A stretch of 64,000 nt of DNA, taken from the NCBI RefSeq assembly GCF_002008365.1, contig NZ_MRDL01000059.1, forward strand, positions 186,001 through 250,000, written 5' to 3'. Below the pieces are notes generated by a model that was not told the DNA's origin, did no database searches, and was given only the letters and a program-made list of their open reading frames with translations. Source of the stretch: Rhizobium leguminosarum bv. viciae USDA 2370 (GTDB lineage Bacteria > Pseudomonadota > Alphaproteobacteria > Rhizobiales > Rhizobiaceae). Numbering within the stretch: position 1 is the stretch's first letter; each line of letters begins with the position of its first letter. Positions 42,118 through 51,005 of the stretch are shown one piece after another. The position numbers and the translations under genes are program-made.

Positions 42118-42133
42118 TGATCCGTATGGATCA
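42118..42133. promoter_or_regulatory. TGATCC-N4-GGATCA palindrome between rpiR2 and BKACE
   Basis: TGATCCGTATGGATCA, a perfect dyad with 6-bp arms, 18 bp before the BKACE ATG and 59 bp before the RpiR ATG. It is the better of two copies (other at 39618). Confidence 0.55.
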
Positions 42134-42150
42134 AGGCGAGGAGCGCTTTC

Positions 42151-42993
42151 ATGAGTATTGAGACTGGTTTGAAGTCCGTCGCAATAGCGGTGGCTCCGAA
42201 CGGAGGCCGCAAGACCAAGCTGGAACATCCGAACCTTCCTTTGACAGCAACGGAGCTTGCCGAGACCGCCGTTCGATGCAAAGAGGCGGGCGCCGCGATG
42301 ATTCATGTCCACGTTCGCAAGAATGATGGCAGCCATCTTCTCGATGCGGACGCATACCGGAAGGCGATGTCGGCTATCCGGTCACGCGTCGGTGATGACC
42401 TCGTCGTGCAGATCACCAGTGAGGCACTCGGAGTTTATACGCCGGCCGAGCAGATCGCAGTCGTCAAGGAGACATGCCCGGAAGCGGTGTCACTCGCGCT
42501 ACGGGAACTTGTCCCGGACACCTCGTTCGAAGCTGCCTTCGCCGATCTCCTGGCCTGGATGGCGCGGGAGGGTGTACTCCCCCAGATCATACTCTACGAT
42601 CCCTCCGAGGCTGTAGTGCTTGCGGACATGCAGACGCGCGGCCTCATACCCTGGCGCACCATTTCCGTGCTCTTTGTGCTTGGGCGATACACGGCAGAAC
42701 AGACATCGCAGCCGACCGATCTCCTGCCATTTCTGGCGACCGGCATTCCACGTTTCGAGCATTGGAGTGTTTGTGCATTCGGCCGTCATGAAGCAGCCTG
42801 CGTTTCAGCGGGCGCGCTGTTTGGAGGAAATGTGCGGGTGGGTTTTGAGAACAATACCCGGCTTCCCAATGGAGCGGCTGCATCCGGCAACGAAGATCTT
42901 GTCATCGCTGTGTCTCAGACAGTTCAGAGCTTAAATTACAAACTGGAAAGCGGCGTCGATCTCAGGCAGCGATTGATTAAACTAGCAAGTTAG
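42151..42993 (+). CDS. 3-keto-5-aminohexanoate cleavage (BKACE, DUF849) family enzyme
   Basis: A 280-residue TIM-barrel enzyme. The N-terminal VAIAVAPNGGRKTKLEHPNLPL, AAMIHVHVRKNDGSH with the zinc-binding His pair, DDLVVQITSEALG and SALFGGNVRVGFENNTRLPNG match BKACE proteins, which cleave a beta-keto acid with acetyl-CoA to acetoacetate and a new CoA ester. Substrate classes include 3-keto-5-aminohexanoate (lysine fermentation) and dehydrocarnitine; the specificity residues cannot be judged by eye. It is divergent from rpiR2 and aminotransferase, and followed by a Rid gene 265 bp away. Confidence 0.88.
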   Translation: MSIETGLKSVAIAVAPNGGRKTKLEHPNLPLTATELAETAVRCKEAGAAMIHVHVRKNDGSHLLDADAYRKAMSAIRSRVGDDLVVQITSEALGVYTPAEQIAVVKETCPEAVSLALRELVPDTSFEAAFADLLAWMAREGVLPQIILYDPSEAVVLADMQTRGLIPWRTISVLFVLGRYTAEQTSQPTDLLPFLATGIPRFEHWSVCAFGRHEAACVSAGALFGGNVRVGFENNTRLPNGAAASGNEDLVIAVSQTVQSLNYKLESGVDLRQRLIKLAS

Positions 42994-43258
42994 CCAATGC
43001 GCCGGCGGTTCCAGCATTTGCAGAAAAGGCTACGGCAGGAATGGCGGATTGCTCACAAAGCGGTGGCATCGGATCGAAAGCCTGGCAGGTCACCCTTTCT
43101 CCTATGGCGTACCGCTGAATTACGGGGTCTGCGTTTCGTATCCCATCAAGGCGATCGTCCTGCCTCTTGTCGCAAGACATTATGGGCGGCAGCGATATTC
43201 TCATATCCCGCTGCATCTTGTAGGGTCGGCATCTGCAGACCTACGGGAAAGTTCAGCG

Positions 43259-43648
43259 ATGAAGAAGACCTTCAATCCGGCGTCGGTACGCCGGCCTTTT
43301 GGAAATTACAATCACGGCCTGCTCGTGCCGCCCGGCGCATCGCTCCTGGTCACGTCGGGCCAGCTTGGTATCGGTCTCGATGATGCTGTTCCGAGCGACA
43401 TCACTGCTCAGGCGGAACTCTGCTTCGAGGCGATCAAGGCGATTCTGCAGGAGGCAGAGATGAGTTTTGCCGATGTGATCCGCATTTCGGGCTTCGTCAC
43501 CCGCCGTGAGGATTTCCCGGCCTATATGGCTGTCCGGGATCGCTATACGCTCGATCCGAAGCCGGTTTCCACCTTGCTCGTCATCGGCGGTTTTACGCGC
43601 CCTGAGTTCCTCGTCGAGGTCGAGGTGACGGCCGCGAAAATCTTGTAG
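43259..43648 (+). CDS. Rid/YjgF-family protein, atypical
   Basis: A 129-residue Rid protein with LLVPPGASLLVTSGQLGIGLD (residues 21-41), the helix LCFEAIKAILQEAEMSFADVI and the closing RPEFLVEVEVTAA. In RidA the sequence P-A-R-S near residue 104 carries the arginine that binds the enamine carboxylate; here it reads KPVS, so the arginine seems replaced by valine, as in subgroups without imine deaminase activity. The preceding 265 bp hold no convincing gene. Likely part of the aminotransferase/BKACE pathway. Confidence 0.85.
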   Translation: MKKTFNPASVRRPFGNYNHGLLVPPGASLLVTSGQLGIGLDDAVPSDITAQAELCFEAIKAILQEAEMSFADVIRISGFVTRREDFPAYMAVRDRYTLDPKPVSTLLVIGGFTRPEFLVEVEVTAAKIL

Positions 43649-43673
43649 AGTATTTCCGTTTTTTCTTCGAAGC

Positions 43674-43782
43674 ACCGAGATGCTCTACCTCTTTGTTTTC
43701 ACGCAATTCCCGGCAAGAGCGCTTCGCGCTTTGCCTGGCAAAACCGCGGCACACTTTTGCTCGAATTGCTCTAGAATCGCTC
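43674..43782. repeat. Rhizobial intergenic palindromic repeat
   Basis: ACGCAATTCCCGG ... GGCAAAACCGCGGCACACTT ... GAATTGCTCTAGA (about 110 bp) has the pattern of small palindromic intergenic elements that I recognise from rhizobia. Its right end supplies the stop codon region of the quinone reductase gene. Confidence 0.5.
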
Positions 43783-44352
43783 CATCGCGTCTCCGACGCG
43801 GGTGAGGAATTTTGCCCGCGTCTCTGGCGTGCAATTGTTCATATCGTAATGGGCGAGGAACGTCACCGGCCTCACCGGATTGATCTGCGCCCTCAGCACG
43901 CGCTTGACGATTTTCTTCGGCGGGTTGCCGGCGGCGAAGGCGCGGAAGGGCGTTGCCCCGTAAGTCAGGACGGCTGCGAGCTTGCGGATGTGGCGCAGCC
44001 GCGATTCTACCTTGCCGTTGACCAATTGGAAGGAAACACCCGGTAGCCACACACGGTCGAAATATCCCTTCAGGATAGCCGGAAAGCCGAAGTTCCAGAT
44101 CGGGGTGCAGATCACCAGCCCCTCGGCCGCTTTGAGCCGGTCGACATGGGGCGCCACCAGCTTCAGATTTTCTGGATAGTCGTGATAGACGAGCCGGTCG
44201 TGGCGCGAGAGCACCGGATCGAACTGCTCTTCATAGAGGTCGCAGGCGTCCACCATATGCCCGGCCTTCTCAAGGCTCTCGACGGTCTGCCGGTAAAGCG
44301 CCTTGCCGTAACTTTCCTCGACCGGGTGAGAGTGGAGGACGAGAACCCTCAT
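43771..44352 (-). CDS. Flavodoxin-like NAD(P)H dehydrogenase (quinone), NQO1 family
   Basis: A 193-residue Flavodoxin_2-type flavoprotein. RVLVLHSHPVEESYGKALY (residues 2-20) is the FMN/FAD phosphate loop; GLVICTPIWNFGFPAILKGYFDRVW (around 78-102, in parts) is the P-x-W-N/Y-F-G-x-P-A-I-L-K-G-Y-x-D-R signature. The protein reduces quinones or electrophiles by two electrons. It is the last gene of the unit beginning at 49831 and overlaps the FAD oxidase stop by 4 bp. Confidence 0.9.
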   Translation of the reverse strand: MRVLVLHSHPVEESYGKALYRQTVESLEKAGHMVDACDLYEEQFDPVLSRHDRLVYHDYPENLKLVAPHVDRLKAAEGLVICTPIWNFGFPAILKGYFDRVWLPGVSFQLVNGKVESRLRHIRKLAAVLTYGATPFRAFAAGNPPKKIVKRVLRAQINPVRPVTFLAHYDMNNCTPETRAKFLTRVGDAMERF

Positions 44353-45758
44353 GAAGCCTCCATCAGGGCCGCCAGGCCGGGGAAGAGATAGTTCTTGCCG
44401 GCGTTGAAATCGAAATCAGGATTTTCCCACGCAATCATCTTGCCGGGATTGAGCAGGCCCTTCGGATCGGTTTCCTGCTTGAAGGCAAGCTGAACAGCGT
44501 CGGTGCGCTTCATGCCGCCTTCTTCAAGCGTATAGCGGTGCGGGTTGAAGATCGGGCATCCATTGTCCTGGTGGATCTTGATGATCTCTTCCAGCCGCTC
44601 TTCGGTGGTATAGCGGACCAACGGCAGGCCGGAGCACTGGATCTGGCCGTCAAACTTGATGAATTCGAGATGCCCTGGCACTTCGTCACCGAAAATTTCG
44701 ACCATCTTCCGCACCTTGGCGACATGGTCCGGGCCTGGATATTGCACCTGCAGATAGGTGAAGCTCGGGTCGACCTTCAGCGCACGCAATGTCGTGTGGT
44801 TCCAGGCAAGCTCATAGGCATGCGGAATGCCGCGCATGCTTTCCACTTTGTCGGAGCGGAACATGATCTCGCCCTTCTGCGCCGCCGTGAAGGCAAGAAA
44901 GGCATCCATGGAGTGCGGCGCAATCATCAGCACGACGATCGACTGGCCCTGACGGATGTAAGGCTTGTGGCGGGTGAAATAATCGAAAGGAATGGGAGCG
45001 GCGATCGGCGCGATCTCCTTGACGAGGATGCCGTTGCATTTCGCCAGCGCGTCGGAGAAGCGCACCGCTTCCATGAAGTCGTCATAGCCGACGAGCACAT
45101 CGACCCAGTCATAGGCAGGTGCGAGCGGCATCTCAATCTCGGTGATGATGCCGTTCGTGCCGTAGGCATGGCTCACTTTCTGGAGATCCCAGCCGGTGAG
45201 ATCGAGGACGCGCGGTTCGGCCTCCATGGTGACGACGCGCAGCCGCAGGATGTTGCCGAGGTCGCGCAAGCCGCCCCAGGTGATCGAGCCGACGCCGCCA
45301 GAACCGCCGGCGATGAAGCCGCCGACCGTCGCCGTCTGGGCGGTGGAGGGGTGGAAACGCAGCTCTTGGCCGGAATGGGCCTTGGTCTGCTTGTCGAGTT
45401 GGGCAAGCACGATGCCCGGTTCGCAGATGACGCGGCCGGGATGGATCTCCTTGATCTTGTCCATGGCTGCAAGATTGAGAACGATGCCGCCGGAAAGTGG
45501 CATGGCCTGGCCGTAATTGCCGGTGCCGGCGCCGCGCGGCGTGACCGGCACGCCATGGGCAAAGGCGACCTTCAGCGTCCGGATGACCTCTTCCTCGGTC
45601 TTCGGTGTGACGACGATATCGGCCGTCACATTGTCGAGCTGGGCTTTGAGTACAGGCGAATACCAATAGAAATCCCGGCTCTTCTGGCGAACCAGCGCCG
45701 GATTGTCCTCAACGGCGATGCCTTCGAGTTCCTTTTTGATCTTCTGATAATCGGCCAT
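44349..45758 (-). CDS. FAD-binding oxidoreductase, PCMH/VAO type
   Basis: A 469-residue flavoenzyme. VPVTPRGAGTGNYGQAMPLSG (residues about 70-90) and TATVGGFIAGGSGGVGSITWGG are the FAD loop and covalent-type region, and the C-terminal VQLAFKQETDPKGLLNPGKM is shared by GlcD-like oxidases. The ATG at 45758 lies 1 bp after the amidohydrolase stop. It probably oxidises a heterocycle or hydroxy compound produced by the amidohydrolase. Unlike the gene at 9215 it has an unusual middle domain without the G-H-V-G-D-G-N metal site. Confidence 0.87.
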   Translation of the reverse strand: MADYQKIKKELEGIAVEDNPALVRQKSRDFYWYSPVLKAQLDNVTADIVVTPKTEEEVIRTLKVAFAHGVPVTPRGAGTGNYGQAMPLSGGIVLNLAAMDKIKEIHPGRVICEPGIVLAQLDKQTKAHSGQELRFHPSTAQTATVGGFIAGGSGGVGSITWGGLRDLGNILRLRVVTMEAEPRVLDLTGWDLQKVSHAYGTNGIITEIEMPLAPAYDWVDVLVGYDDFMEAVRFSDALAKCNGILVKEIAPIAAPIPFDYFTRHKPYIRQGQSIVVLMIAPHSMDAFLAFTAAQKGEIMFRSDKVESMRGIPHAYELAWNHTTLRALKVDPSFTYLQVQYPGPDHVAKVRKMVEIFGDEVPGHLEFIKFDGQIQCSGLPLVRYTTEERLEEIIKIHQDNGCPIFNPHRYTLEEGGMKRTDAVQLAFKQETDPKGLLNPGKMIAWENPDFDFNAGKNYLFPGLAALMEAS

Positions 45759-45759
45759 G

Positions 45760-47073
45760 TCAGGCTCCAACGACGTTATCGAGTTCACGGTAATCCGGCA
45801 GGCTGCGGTCGATCACCTTGCCGCGGCGAAGCACGACGCGGTCAGACTGCGGACGGGACAGGAATTCACTCCAGCGCCGCGCGCTGAAGAGCACGAGATC
45901 GGCCGGATCGCCGGCGGCGATACGGCCCTTGTCCGACCGTCCGACGATGGCGGCGGGCGAGGTGGTGACGACGCGGGCGGCAGTATCGAGCGGATGGTCG
46001 AGATGCAGAATCCTCACGGCCTCGCGGAAGACCTCCACTGGATCGAGATCGCCATAAGCATAGAAGGGGTCACGCGTATTGTCGGATGCGACCGCGGTCG
46101 CGACACCGGCAGCGGCCAGCTCCTTGAACAGCGTGACGCCGCGCCAGCGCGGGGTGCGGCCGGGATAGCGATCCTGTAGATACATGTTGCACATCGGCAG
46201 TGCGATGACCGCGATACCTGCCTTGGCGACCAACGCGACGGTGCGCGCGGCGGTGTCTTCGTCCTGGCGGGCGAGCGAGCAGCAATGGCCGGCGGTCACC
46301 TTGCCCTCGAACCCGTTGCGCAGCACGGCCTCGGCGATTGCCTTCAGTGTCTCGGCGCCGCGATCATCCGTCTCGTCCACATGCAGATCGACATCCAGGC
46401 CATGCTCCGCGGCAGTCCTGAAGAGCGTGTCGAGCTGCCAGACAAGCTCCGGCCCCATCCTGGTGACGCCGCCAAGCAGGCCGCCGGTCTGCCGGATGAC
46501 CGTGACGAGATCGGCAAAGAAGGTGCTGTCTGCCATGGCATCCAGCGGGAAGAGGGCGACCGCCTGCAGCGCGATCCTGTCCTTCCAGGCATCCCGGATT
46601 TCGTCAAAAACTTCGAAGGAGATGCGATGCTGGGGCGCAAGCGAATCCAGGTGCGTGCGGATCAGGCTGGTCCCATGGGCATAGGCGGAGCGGAGCGAGA
46701 ATTCCATGCGCCGTTTGACGTCCGCGGCCGACCAGTTGGCTTCCCGGTCGGCCCTGACGGCATCGAGCGCGCCCATGAAGCTGCCGTCGGGATTGGCCTG
46801 GCGTGGCCAGATATGGCCTTTGTCGAGATGAGTATGGATATCGGCAAAACACGGCCAGACCATGCCGTCCTTGAGATCGATCCTGGCATAATCGGCGGGT
46901 GCGGCGCCGGCCGGCCGGATGGCTGCAATCATGCCGTCGCTGATGACGATATCGACCGTGGCCAGTCCCTCGGTGATTGGCACGTCGACATGCTCGAGGG
47001 TGACGACGGGCACTGTCGCATTGCTCAGCACGAAGCGGGCCGCATTTGGCGGGGATATGAAAGAATAAGTCAT
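45760..47073 (-). CDS. Amidohydrolase, cytosine-deaminase-like
   Basis: A 437-residue metal-dependent hydrolase. CFADIHTHLDKGHIW (residues about 73-87) holds the H-x-H metal pair; DLHVDETDD, AGHCCSLA and VASDNTRDPFYAYG carry the third His, the proton shuttle region and the metal Asp. These fit the CodA/atrazine-chlorohydrolase branch that deaminates or hydrolyses N-heterocycles. It follows the permease of an NMT1/THI5-like ABC transporter, which imports pyrimidine-like compounds in known cases. Substrate unresolved. Confidence 0.9.
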   Translation of the reverse strand: MTYSFISPPNAARFVLSNATVPVVTLEHVDVPITEGLATVDIVISDGMIAAIRPAGAAPADYARIDLKDGMVWPCFADIHTHLDKGHIWPRQANPDGSFMGALDAVRADREANWSAADVKRRMEFSLRSAYAHGTSLIRTHLDSLAPQHRISFEVFDEIRDAWKDRIALQAVALFPLDAMADSTFFADLVTVIRQTGGLLGGVTRMGPELVWQLDTLFRTAAEHGLDVDLHVDETDDRGAETLKAIAEAVLRNGFEGKVTAGHCCSLARQDEDTAARTVALVAKAGIAVIALPMCNMYLQDRYPGRTPRWRGVTLFKELAAAGVATAVASDNTRDPFYAYGDLDPVEVFREAVRILHLDHPLDTAARVVTTSPAAIVGRSDKGRIAAGDPADLVLFSARRWSEFLSRPQSDRVVLRRGKVIDRSLPDYRELDNVVGA

Positions 47074-47915
47074 CAGTTTTCCCGTTTGATGCTGCTTTCA
47101 TGCCAGCGGTGAAGGCTCAGCCAGGCAATGAGGGTGGTGAGGCCGAAGATCGCTACCCCAAGCATGGAGAGCATCAACAGCGCTGCGAAGAGGCGCGGGA
47201 TGTTCATCCGGTACTGCGCTTCGAGCAGGCGGAAGGCGAGGCCGGAGCCGGCACCGGCGGAGCCCGCGGCAAATTCAGCGACGACGGCGGCGATCAGCGC
47301 GAGCCCGCCGCCGATGCGAAGACCGGTCATGAAATAGGGCTGGGCGGCCGGGATCTTCAGATGGATCAGCGTCTGCCAGCGCGAGGCGCCATAGAGCTCG
47401 AAGAGGTTGATGAGGTTATGGTCGACGCTCTTCAGGCCCTGCACCATGTTCGACAGGATCGGGAAGAATGCGACGAGGAAGGCGCAGATGAGGAGCGCGA
47501 CCTGCGTGGAGGGAGCGTAGATCAGGATCAGCGGCGAGATCGCCACGATCGGCGTTACCTGCAGGATGACGGCAAGGGGATAGAAGGCAAGCTCGACCCA
47601 GCGCGATTGCACCAGGAAGATCGCAAAGCCGACGCCGCCGACAAGCGCCAGCATCAGCGACATGAAGGTGATCTTGGTGGTGACCCAGAGGGCAGGGGCG
47701 AGCGTACCCCAATCCGTCACGAAGGCATTTGCCACAGCGGCCGGTCCTGGCAGGATATAGGGCGGCACGCCCGACAGTTTCACATAGGCGTACCAGACGA
47801 GGATCAACAGAGCGATGACGAGGAAGGGGATTGCGATGCGCAGCGCAAGATCGCGGCGCCTTGCGCTTGCGGTACCCTTAACGAGCAGCGGCGATGTGTC
47901 TGTTTCATCACTCAT
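47073..47915 (-). CDS. ABC transporter permease, SsuC/TauC-like
   Basis: A 280-residue inner-membrane protein with LALRIAIPFLVIALLILVWY as TM1, GVPPYILPGPAAVANAFV, and the coupling segment LFELYGASRWQTLIHLKIPAAQPYFMTGLRIG of the BPD_transp_1 SsuC/ThiX group. The ATG at 47915 overlaps the ATPase stop by a base. The open frame extends upstream to 48152 but that part is shadow of the ATPase. Confidence 0.92.
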   Translation of the reverse strand: MSDETDTSPLLVKGTASARRRDLALRIAIPFLVIALLILVWYAYVKLSGVPPYILPGPAAVANAFVTDWGTLAPALWVTTKITFMSLMLALVGGVGFAIFLVQSRWVELAFYPLAVILQVTPIVAISPLILIYAPSTQVALLICAFLVAFFPILSNMVQGLKSVDHNLINLFELYGASRWQTLIHLKIPAAQPYFMTGLRIGGGLALIAAVVAEFAAGSAGAGSGLAFRLLEAQYRMNIPRLFAALLMLSMLGVAIFGLTTLIAWLSLHRWHESSIKREN

Positions 47916-48754
47916 CAATGATCCCCTGCCGAATTGATCGCCCCGATCAGCGAATGCGATACCGTTTCGCAGGCCTTGCGGTATTCTTCCGAGGTGCGGT
48001 AGTGCGCGTCGCGTTCGAGGCTGGTGATCAGCGGGACGTCGGCATGCACGCGCCCGGGCCTTGCCTTCATCACGACGATGCGGTTCGAGAGATAGGCGGA
48101 CTCGAAGACCGAATGCGTCACGAAAATCACCGTAATGCCGGTCGCCTTCCACAGCCGCAGCACGTCGTCGTTGAGTTTCTGGCGGGTGATCTCATCGAGC
48201 GCGGCGAAAGGCTCGTCCATCAGCAGCAGCTTCGGCTTCGTCACCAGCGCACGGGCGATCGAGACGCGCATCTTCATGCCGCCGGAAAGTTCGCGCGGAT
48301 AGGCCTTGGCAAAATCCTGAAGGCCGACAGTGGTCAGCACTTCCATGATCTGATCATGCGCGGCTGCCTTCGAAACGCGCCTCAACCTCAGCGGCAGATG
48401 GACGTTGTCGAACACGTTCTTCCAGGGCATCAACGTCGGCTCCTGGAAGACAAAGCCGATATCGCCCTCCGGCAGACCTCTGGAATTGATGCGCGAACTC
48501 GGCCAGTCGATCGTTCCCGAGGTGACATCGCCGAGACCGGCTATGATGCGCAGCGCCGTCGACTTGCCGCAGCCGGAAGGGCCGAGCAGGCTGACAAACT
48601 CGCCGCTTTCGACCGTGAGCGACATGTTCGAAAGAGCGACAGTGCCGCTGGAAAAGACCTTCGAGACCGACTGCATGACAACAAGCGGCCGCTTGCGCGT
48701 CTCTTTCGGGGATACCGCCTGGATGTCTGCTGGGAGCATTGCTGTCTCGTTCAT
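47915..48754 (-). CDS. ABC transporter ATP-binding protein, SsuB/TauB/ThiZ-like
   Basis: A 279-residue ATPase: Walker A GPSGCGKSTALRIIAG near residues 58-73, VFQEPTLMPWKNVFDNV, signature LSGGMKMRVSIARAL and Walker B LLLMDEPFAALDEITRQ, the nitrate/sulfonate/taurine signature. The ATG at 48754 is preferred to a TTG ten codons earlier. It is coupled to the permease. Confidence 0.93.
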   Translation of the reverse strand: MNETAMLPADIQAVSPKETRKRPLVVMQSVSKVFSSGTVALSNMSLTVESGEFVSLLGPSGCGKSTALRIIAGLGDVTSGTIDWPSSRINSRGLPEGDIGFVFQEPTLMPWKNVFDNVHLPLRLRRVSKAAAHDQIMEVLTTVGLQDFAKAYPRELSGGMKMRVSIARALVTKPKLLLMDEPFAALDEITRQKLNDDVLRLWKATGITVIFVTHSVFESAYLSNRIVVMKARPGRVHADVPLITSLERDAHYRTSEEYRKACETVSHSLIGAINSAGDH

Positions 48755-48814
48755 GCGGGAGGATACGGCCCGCCACGTCCTCAATGGCGGACCAGGGGAG
48801 AGCCGTCGGTCGGC

Positions 48815-49831
48815 CTACTTCTTCAGTGCCACACCGGTGCTCTTGCAGACGAACTTCGTCGTAAACGCTTTGGTGTAATCCGTCTCCGGCTTGAAGACCT
48901 TGATCGCCACCATCTCGTTGAAGAACGTCTTGTAGTGCGCATCGGTGATGCAGCCGATGCCCTTGTCGAGGCTGTCGCCGGATTCGATGATGCCGTATTC
49001 CTTCATCTTGGCGATCGAGTAGGCGAGCTGGCCATCCGTCATTTCAGGATTATCCTTCTTGATCAGCTCGTTCGCCTTGCTGTTGTCGCCATGGAGGTAG
49101 TTGTACCAGCCCTCGATCGAGGCATCGACGAAGCGCTGCACGACATCGGACTTGCTGTCGATCATCGCCTGTGTTGTCGTGATCATCGTCGAATAGGGCG
49201 AGTAGCCGTTGTCGGCGAGCAGGAAGACCTTCGGCTCGAAGCCTGCCTGCTTCTGGATCTCGTAAGGTTCGGAGGTCAGGTACCCCTGCTGGGCAGAGTC
49301 CTTGTCTGCGAGGAAGGGGGCGGGACTGAAGTTATAGGGCTTGTACTGCTCGTCCTTGAAACCTTTGAAGTTTGCCTTCATCCATTCGAAATAGGTGAGG
49401 TAGCCGTCCTTGCTGAGGAACAGCGTTTTCAGCTTGGCGAGGTCCTCGAACTTGTCGACGCCATTGTCCGGATGGGCGATCAGCACCTGCGGATCCTTTT
49501 GGAAGATCGCGGCGACATCGACCAGCGGAATGCCCTGTTCGACGGCGGATATTTCGCCCTGAGGGCCGCCCATGTAGAAATCGAGCTTGCCGGATATCAG
49601 CAGCGCGCTGTTTGCAGCATTCGGGCCGCCCTGGACGATGGTGACGTCGAGGCCGTATTTTGCATAGGTGCCGTCGGCAACGGCTTGGTAGAAGCCGCCA
49701 TGTTCCGCCTGGGCAAGCCAGTTCGTCCCGTAGCTCACCTTGTCGAGGGCAAGCGCCGGCGAGGCGGCGGCAAGCATCGAAGCGAGGCCGAGGCAGCTCA
49801 GGAATTGCGTCTTCATCAGTGCTTTCAACAT
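48815..49831 (-). CDS. ABC transporter substrate-binding protein, NMT1/THI5-like
   Basis: A 338-residue periplasmic protein with a signal peptide (LGLASMLAAASPALA) and KVSYGTNWLAQAEHGGFYQA, then YAKYGLDVTIVQGGPNAANS, SALLISGKLDFYMGGPQGE; this is the NMT1/THI5 fold that binds thiamine pyrimidine precursors (ThiY) or aliphatic sulfonates. It heads the operon 49831-43771. The LysR gene lies divergently 184 bp upstream. With the cytosine-deaminase-like enzyme in the same operon, a pyrimidine-like or cyclic-amide ligand is plausible. Confidence 0.92.
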   Translation of the reverse strand: MLKALMKTQFLSCLGLASMLAAASPALALDKVSYGTNWLAQAEHGGFYQAVADGTYAKYGLDVTIVQGGPNAANSALLISGKLDFYMGGPQGEISAVEQGIPLVDVAAIFQKDPQVLIAHPDNGVDKFEDLAKLKTLFLSKDGYLTYFEWMKANFKGFKDEQYKPYNFSPAPFLADKDSAQQGYLTSEPYEIQKQAGFEPKVFLLADNGYSPYSTMITTTQAMIDSKSDVVQRFVDASIEGWYNYLHGDNSKANELIKKDNPEMTDGQLAYSIAKMKEYGIIESGDSLDKGIGCITDAHYKTFFNEMVAIKVFKPETDYTKAFTTKFVCKSTGVALKK

Positions 49832-50015
49832 GGTCGGCAGTTCCCCTTTTGTGGTCGAGGGACGCCTTGCTCGGCTCCCTTTTGAGGGAATTTGAGCCAT
49901 TGCCATGCGCTTTGAAAAGCATCAAAATTCGTGCGCATTGATGCCTTTTCGGCATCTCTGGGAAAGCTGAAGATAATTTGTGCGTCCTGCGCAAAATTTA
50001 TGCATTGGAGAGATC

Positions 50016-51005
50016 ATGTTGCACTCCAGACGCCTTCTTTACATCAATGAGATCGCCCGTTGCGGTTCGATCCGCAAGGCGGCCGCGCGCCTCAACGTGG
50101 CGTCTTCGGCGGTCAACAGGCAGATTTTGGCGCTGGAGGAGGAGATCGGGGCGCCGCTTTTCGAGCGGCTGCCGCGTGGCCTGCGGCTGACGGCGGCTGG
50201 CGAACTCTGTATCGAGCATATCCGGGACGTGCTGAAGAATTACGAGCGCCTCGAGGGGCGCATCCGCAGCCTCAAGATGCAGCAGGCGGGAAAGGTGCGC
50301 ATGGTGACGACCGTTGGGCTTGCCGCCGGGCCTCTGCCCGAAATCATCGCGCGCTTTCTTTCAGAACATCCGCGCGTCTTCGTCCAGCTGCGCAACGATA
50401 CCGGCGGCACGACGGCCAGCCCCGTTGTATCAGGCGAAGTGGATATCGGTCTCGGCTTCAACATCCCCGCCACGCCGGGCATCCGCACGCTTGGAAATTT
50501 CGATATCCCGATCGGTGTCGTGCTGCCGCCGGGGCATCACCTGATCGGTCCCGGACCGATCAACCTCGCCGATGTCACCCAGGAAAAACTGGTTCTGGCG
50601 CAGCCGGGCACCAGCCTGCGCGAGGTGATCAACCTTGCTTTTGCGCGCCTGCCCATCTCGGTCGAGCCGGTGCTGGAAACCAATGCATCGGAGATGCTGA
50701 AACAGCTCGTCAAATGCGGCACGGGGCTGACGCTGCTCAATCCGCTCGACGTCATCACCGAATGCCGGCGCGGTGAACTGGTCTTCCGGCCGATCGCCGA
50801 GCCGCATGCGCGTTACCAGCAGATGAAGCTGTTTGCCCGCGCCCGCGCGCCCCTCGACGCGGCCACCAGTCTTTTCGTCGAATATCTGCTCGCCGAACTG
50901 CTCGGCCTGGTGCAGGAATTGCAGGCCAAGGGTCATATCCCACCGGATGTGAAACCCGCGGCTGAGCCTATTTCACATAGAGATTCGAAAGCGGATAGGC
51001 CTTGA
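50016..51005 (+). CDS. LysR-family transcriptional regulator
   Basis: A 329-residue regulator: the HTH is GSIRKAAARLNVASSAVNRQ and ALEEEIGAPLFERLPRGLRLT (residues 17-60), followed by a PBP-like effector domain. The ATG at 50016 has GGAG upstream; an in-frame GTG at 49980 is less likely. It is divergent from the NMT1-type operon and its 3' end overlaps the convergent creatininase-type gene by 38 bp, so control of both neighbours in response to the transported compound is likely. Confidence 0.9.
   Translation: MLHSRRLLYINEIARCGSIRKAAARLNVASSAVNRQILALEEEIGAPLFERLPRGLRLTAAGELCIEHIRDVLKNYERLEGRIRSLKMQQAGKVRMVTTVGLAAGPLPEIIARFLSEHPRVFVQLRNDTGGTTASPVVSGEVDIGLGFNIPATPGIRTLGNFDIPIGVVLPPGHHLIGPGPINLADVTQEKLVLAQPGTSLREVINLAFARLPISVEPVLETNASEMLKQLVKCGTGLTLLNPLDVITECRRGELVFRPIAEPHARYQQMKLFARARAPLDAATSLFVEYLLAELLGLVQELQAKGHIPPDVKPAAEPISHRDSKADRP

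Noticed and set aside
43049..43258. In-frame N-terminal extension of the Rid protein
   Set aside because: Rid proteins are about 130 residues and start near residue 71 of that frame; the extension has no family similarity.
47894..49885. A 663-codon plus-strand frame opposite the ABC ATPase and binding protein
   Set aside because: Antisense shadow; the minus strand carries Walker motifs and the NMT1-like protein.
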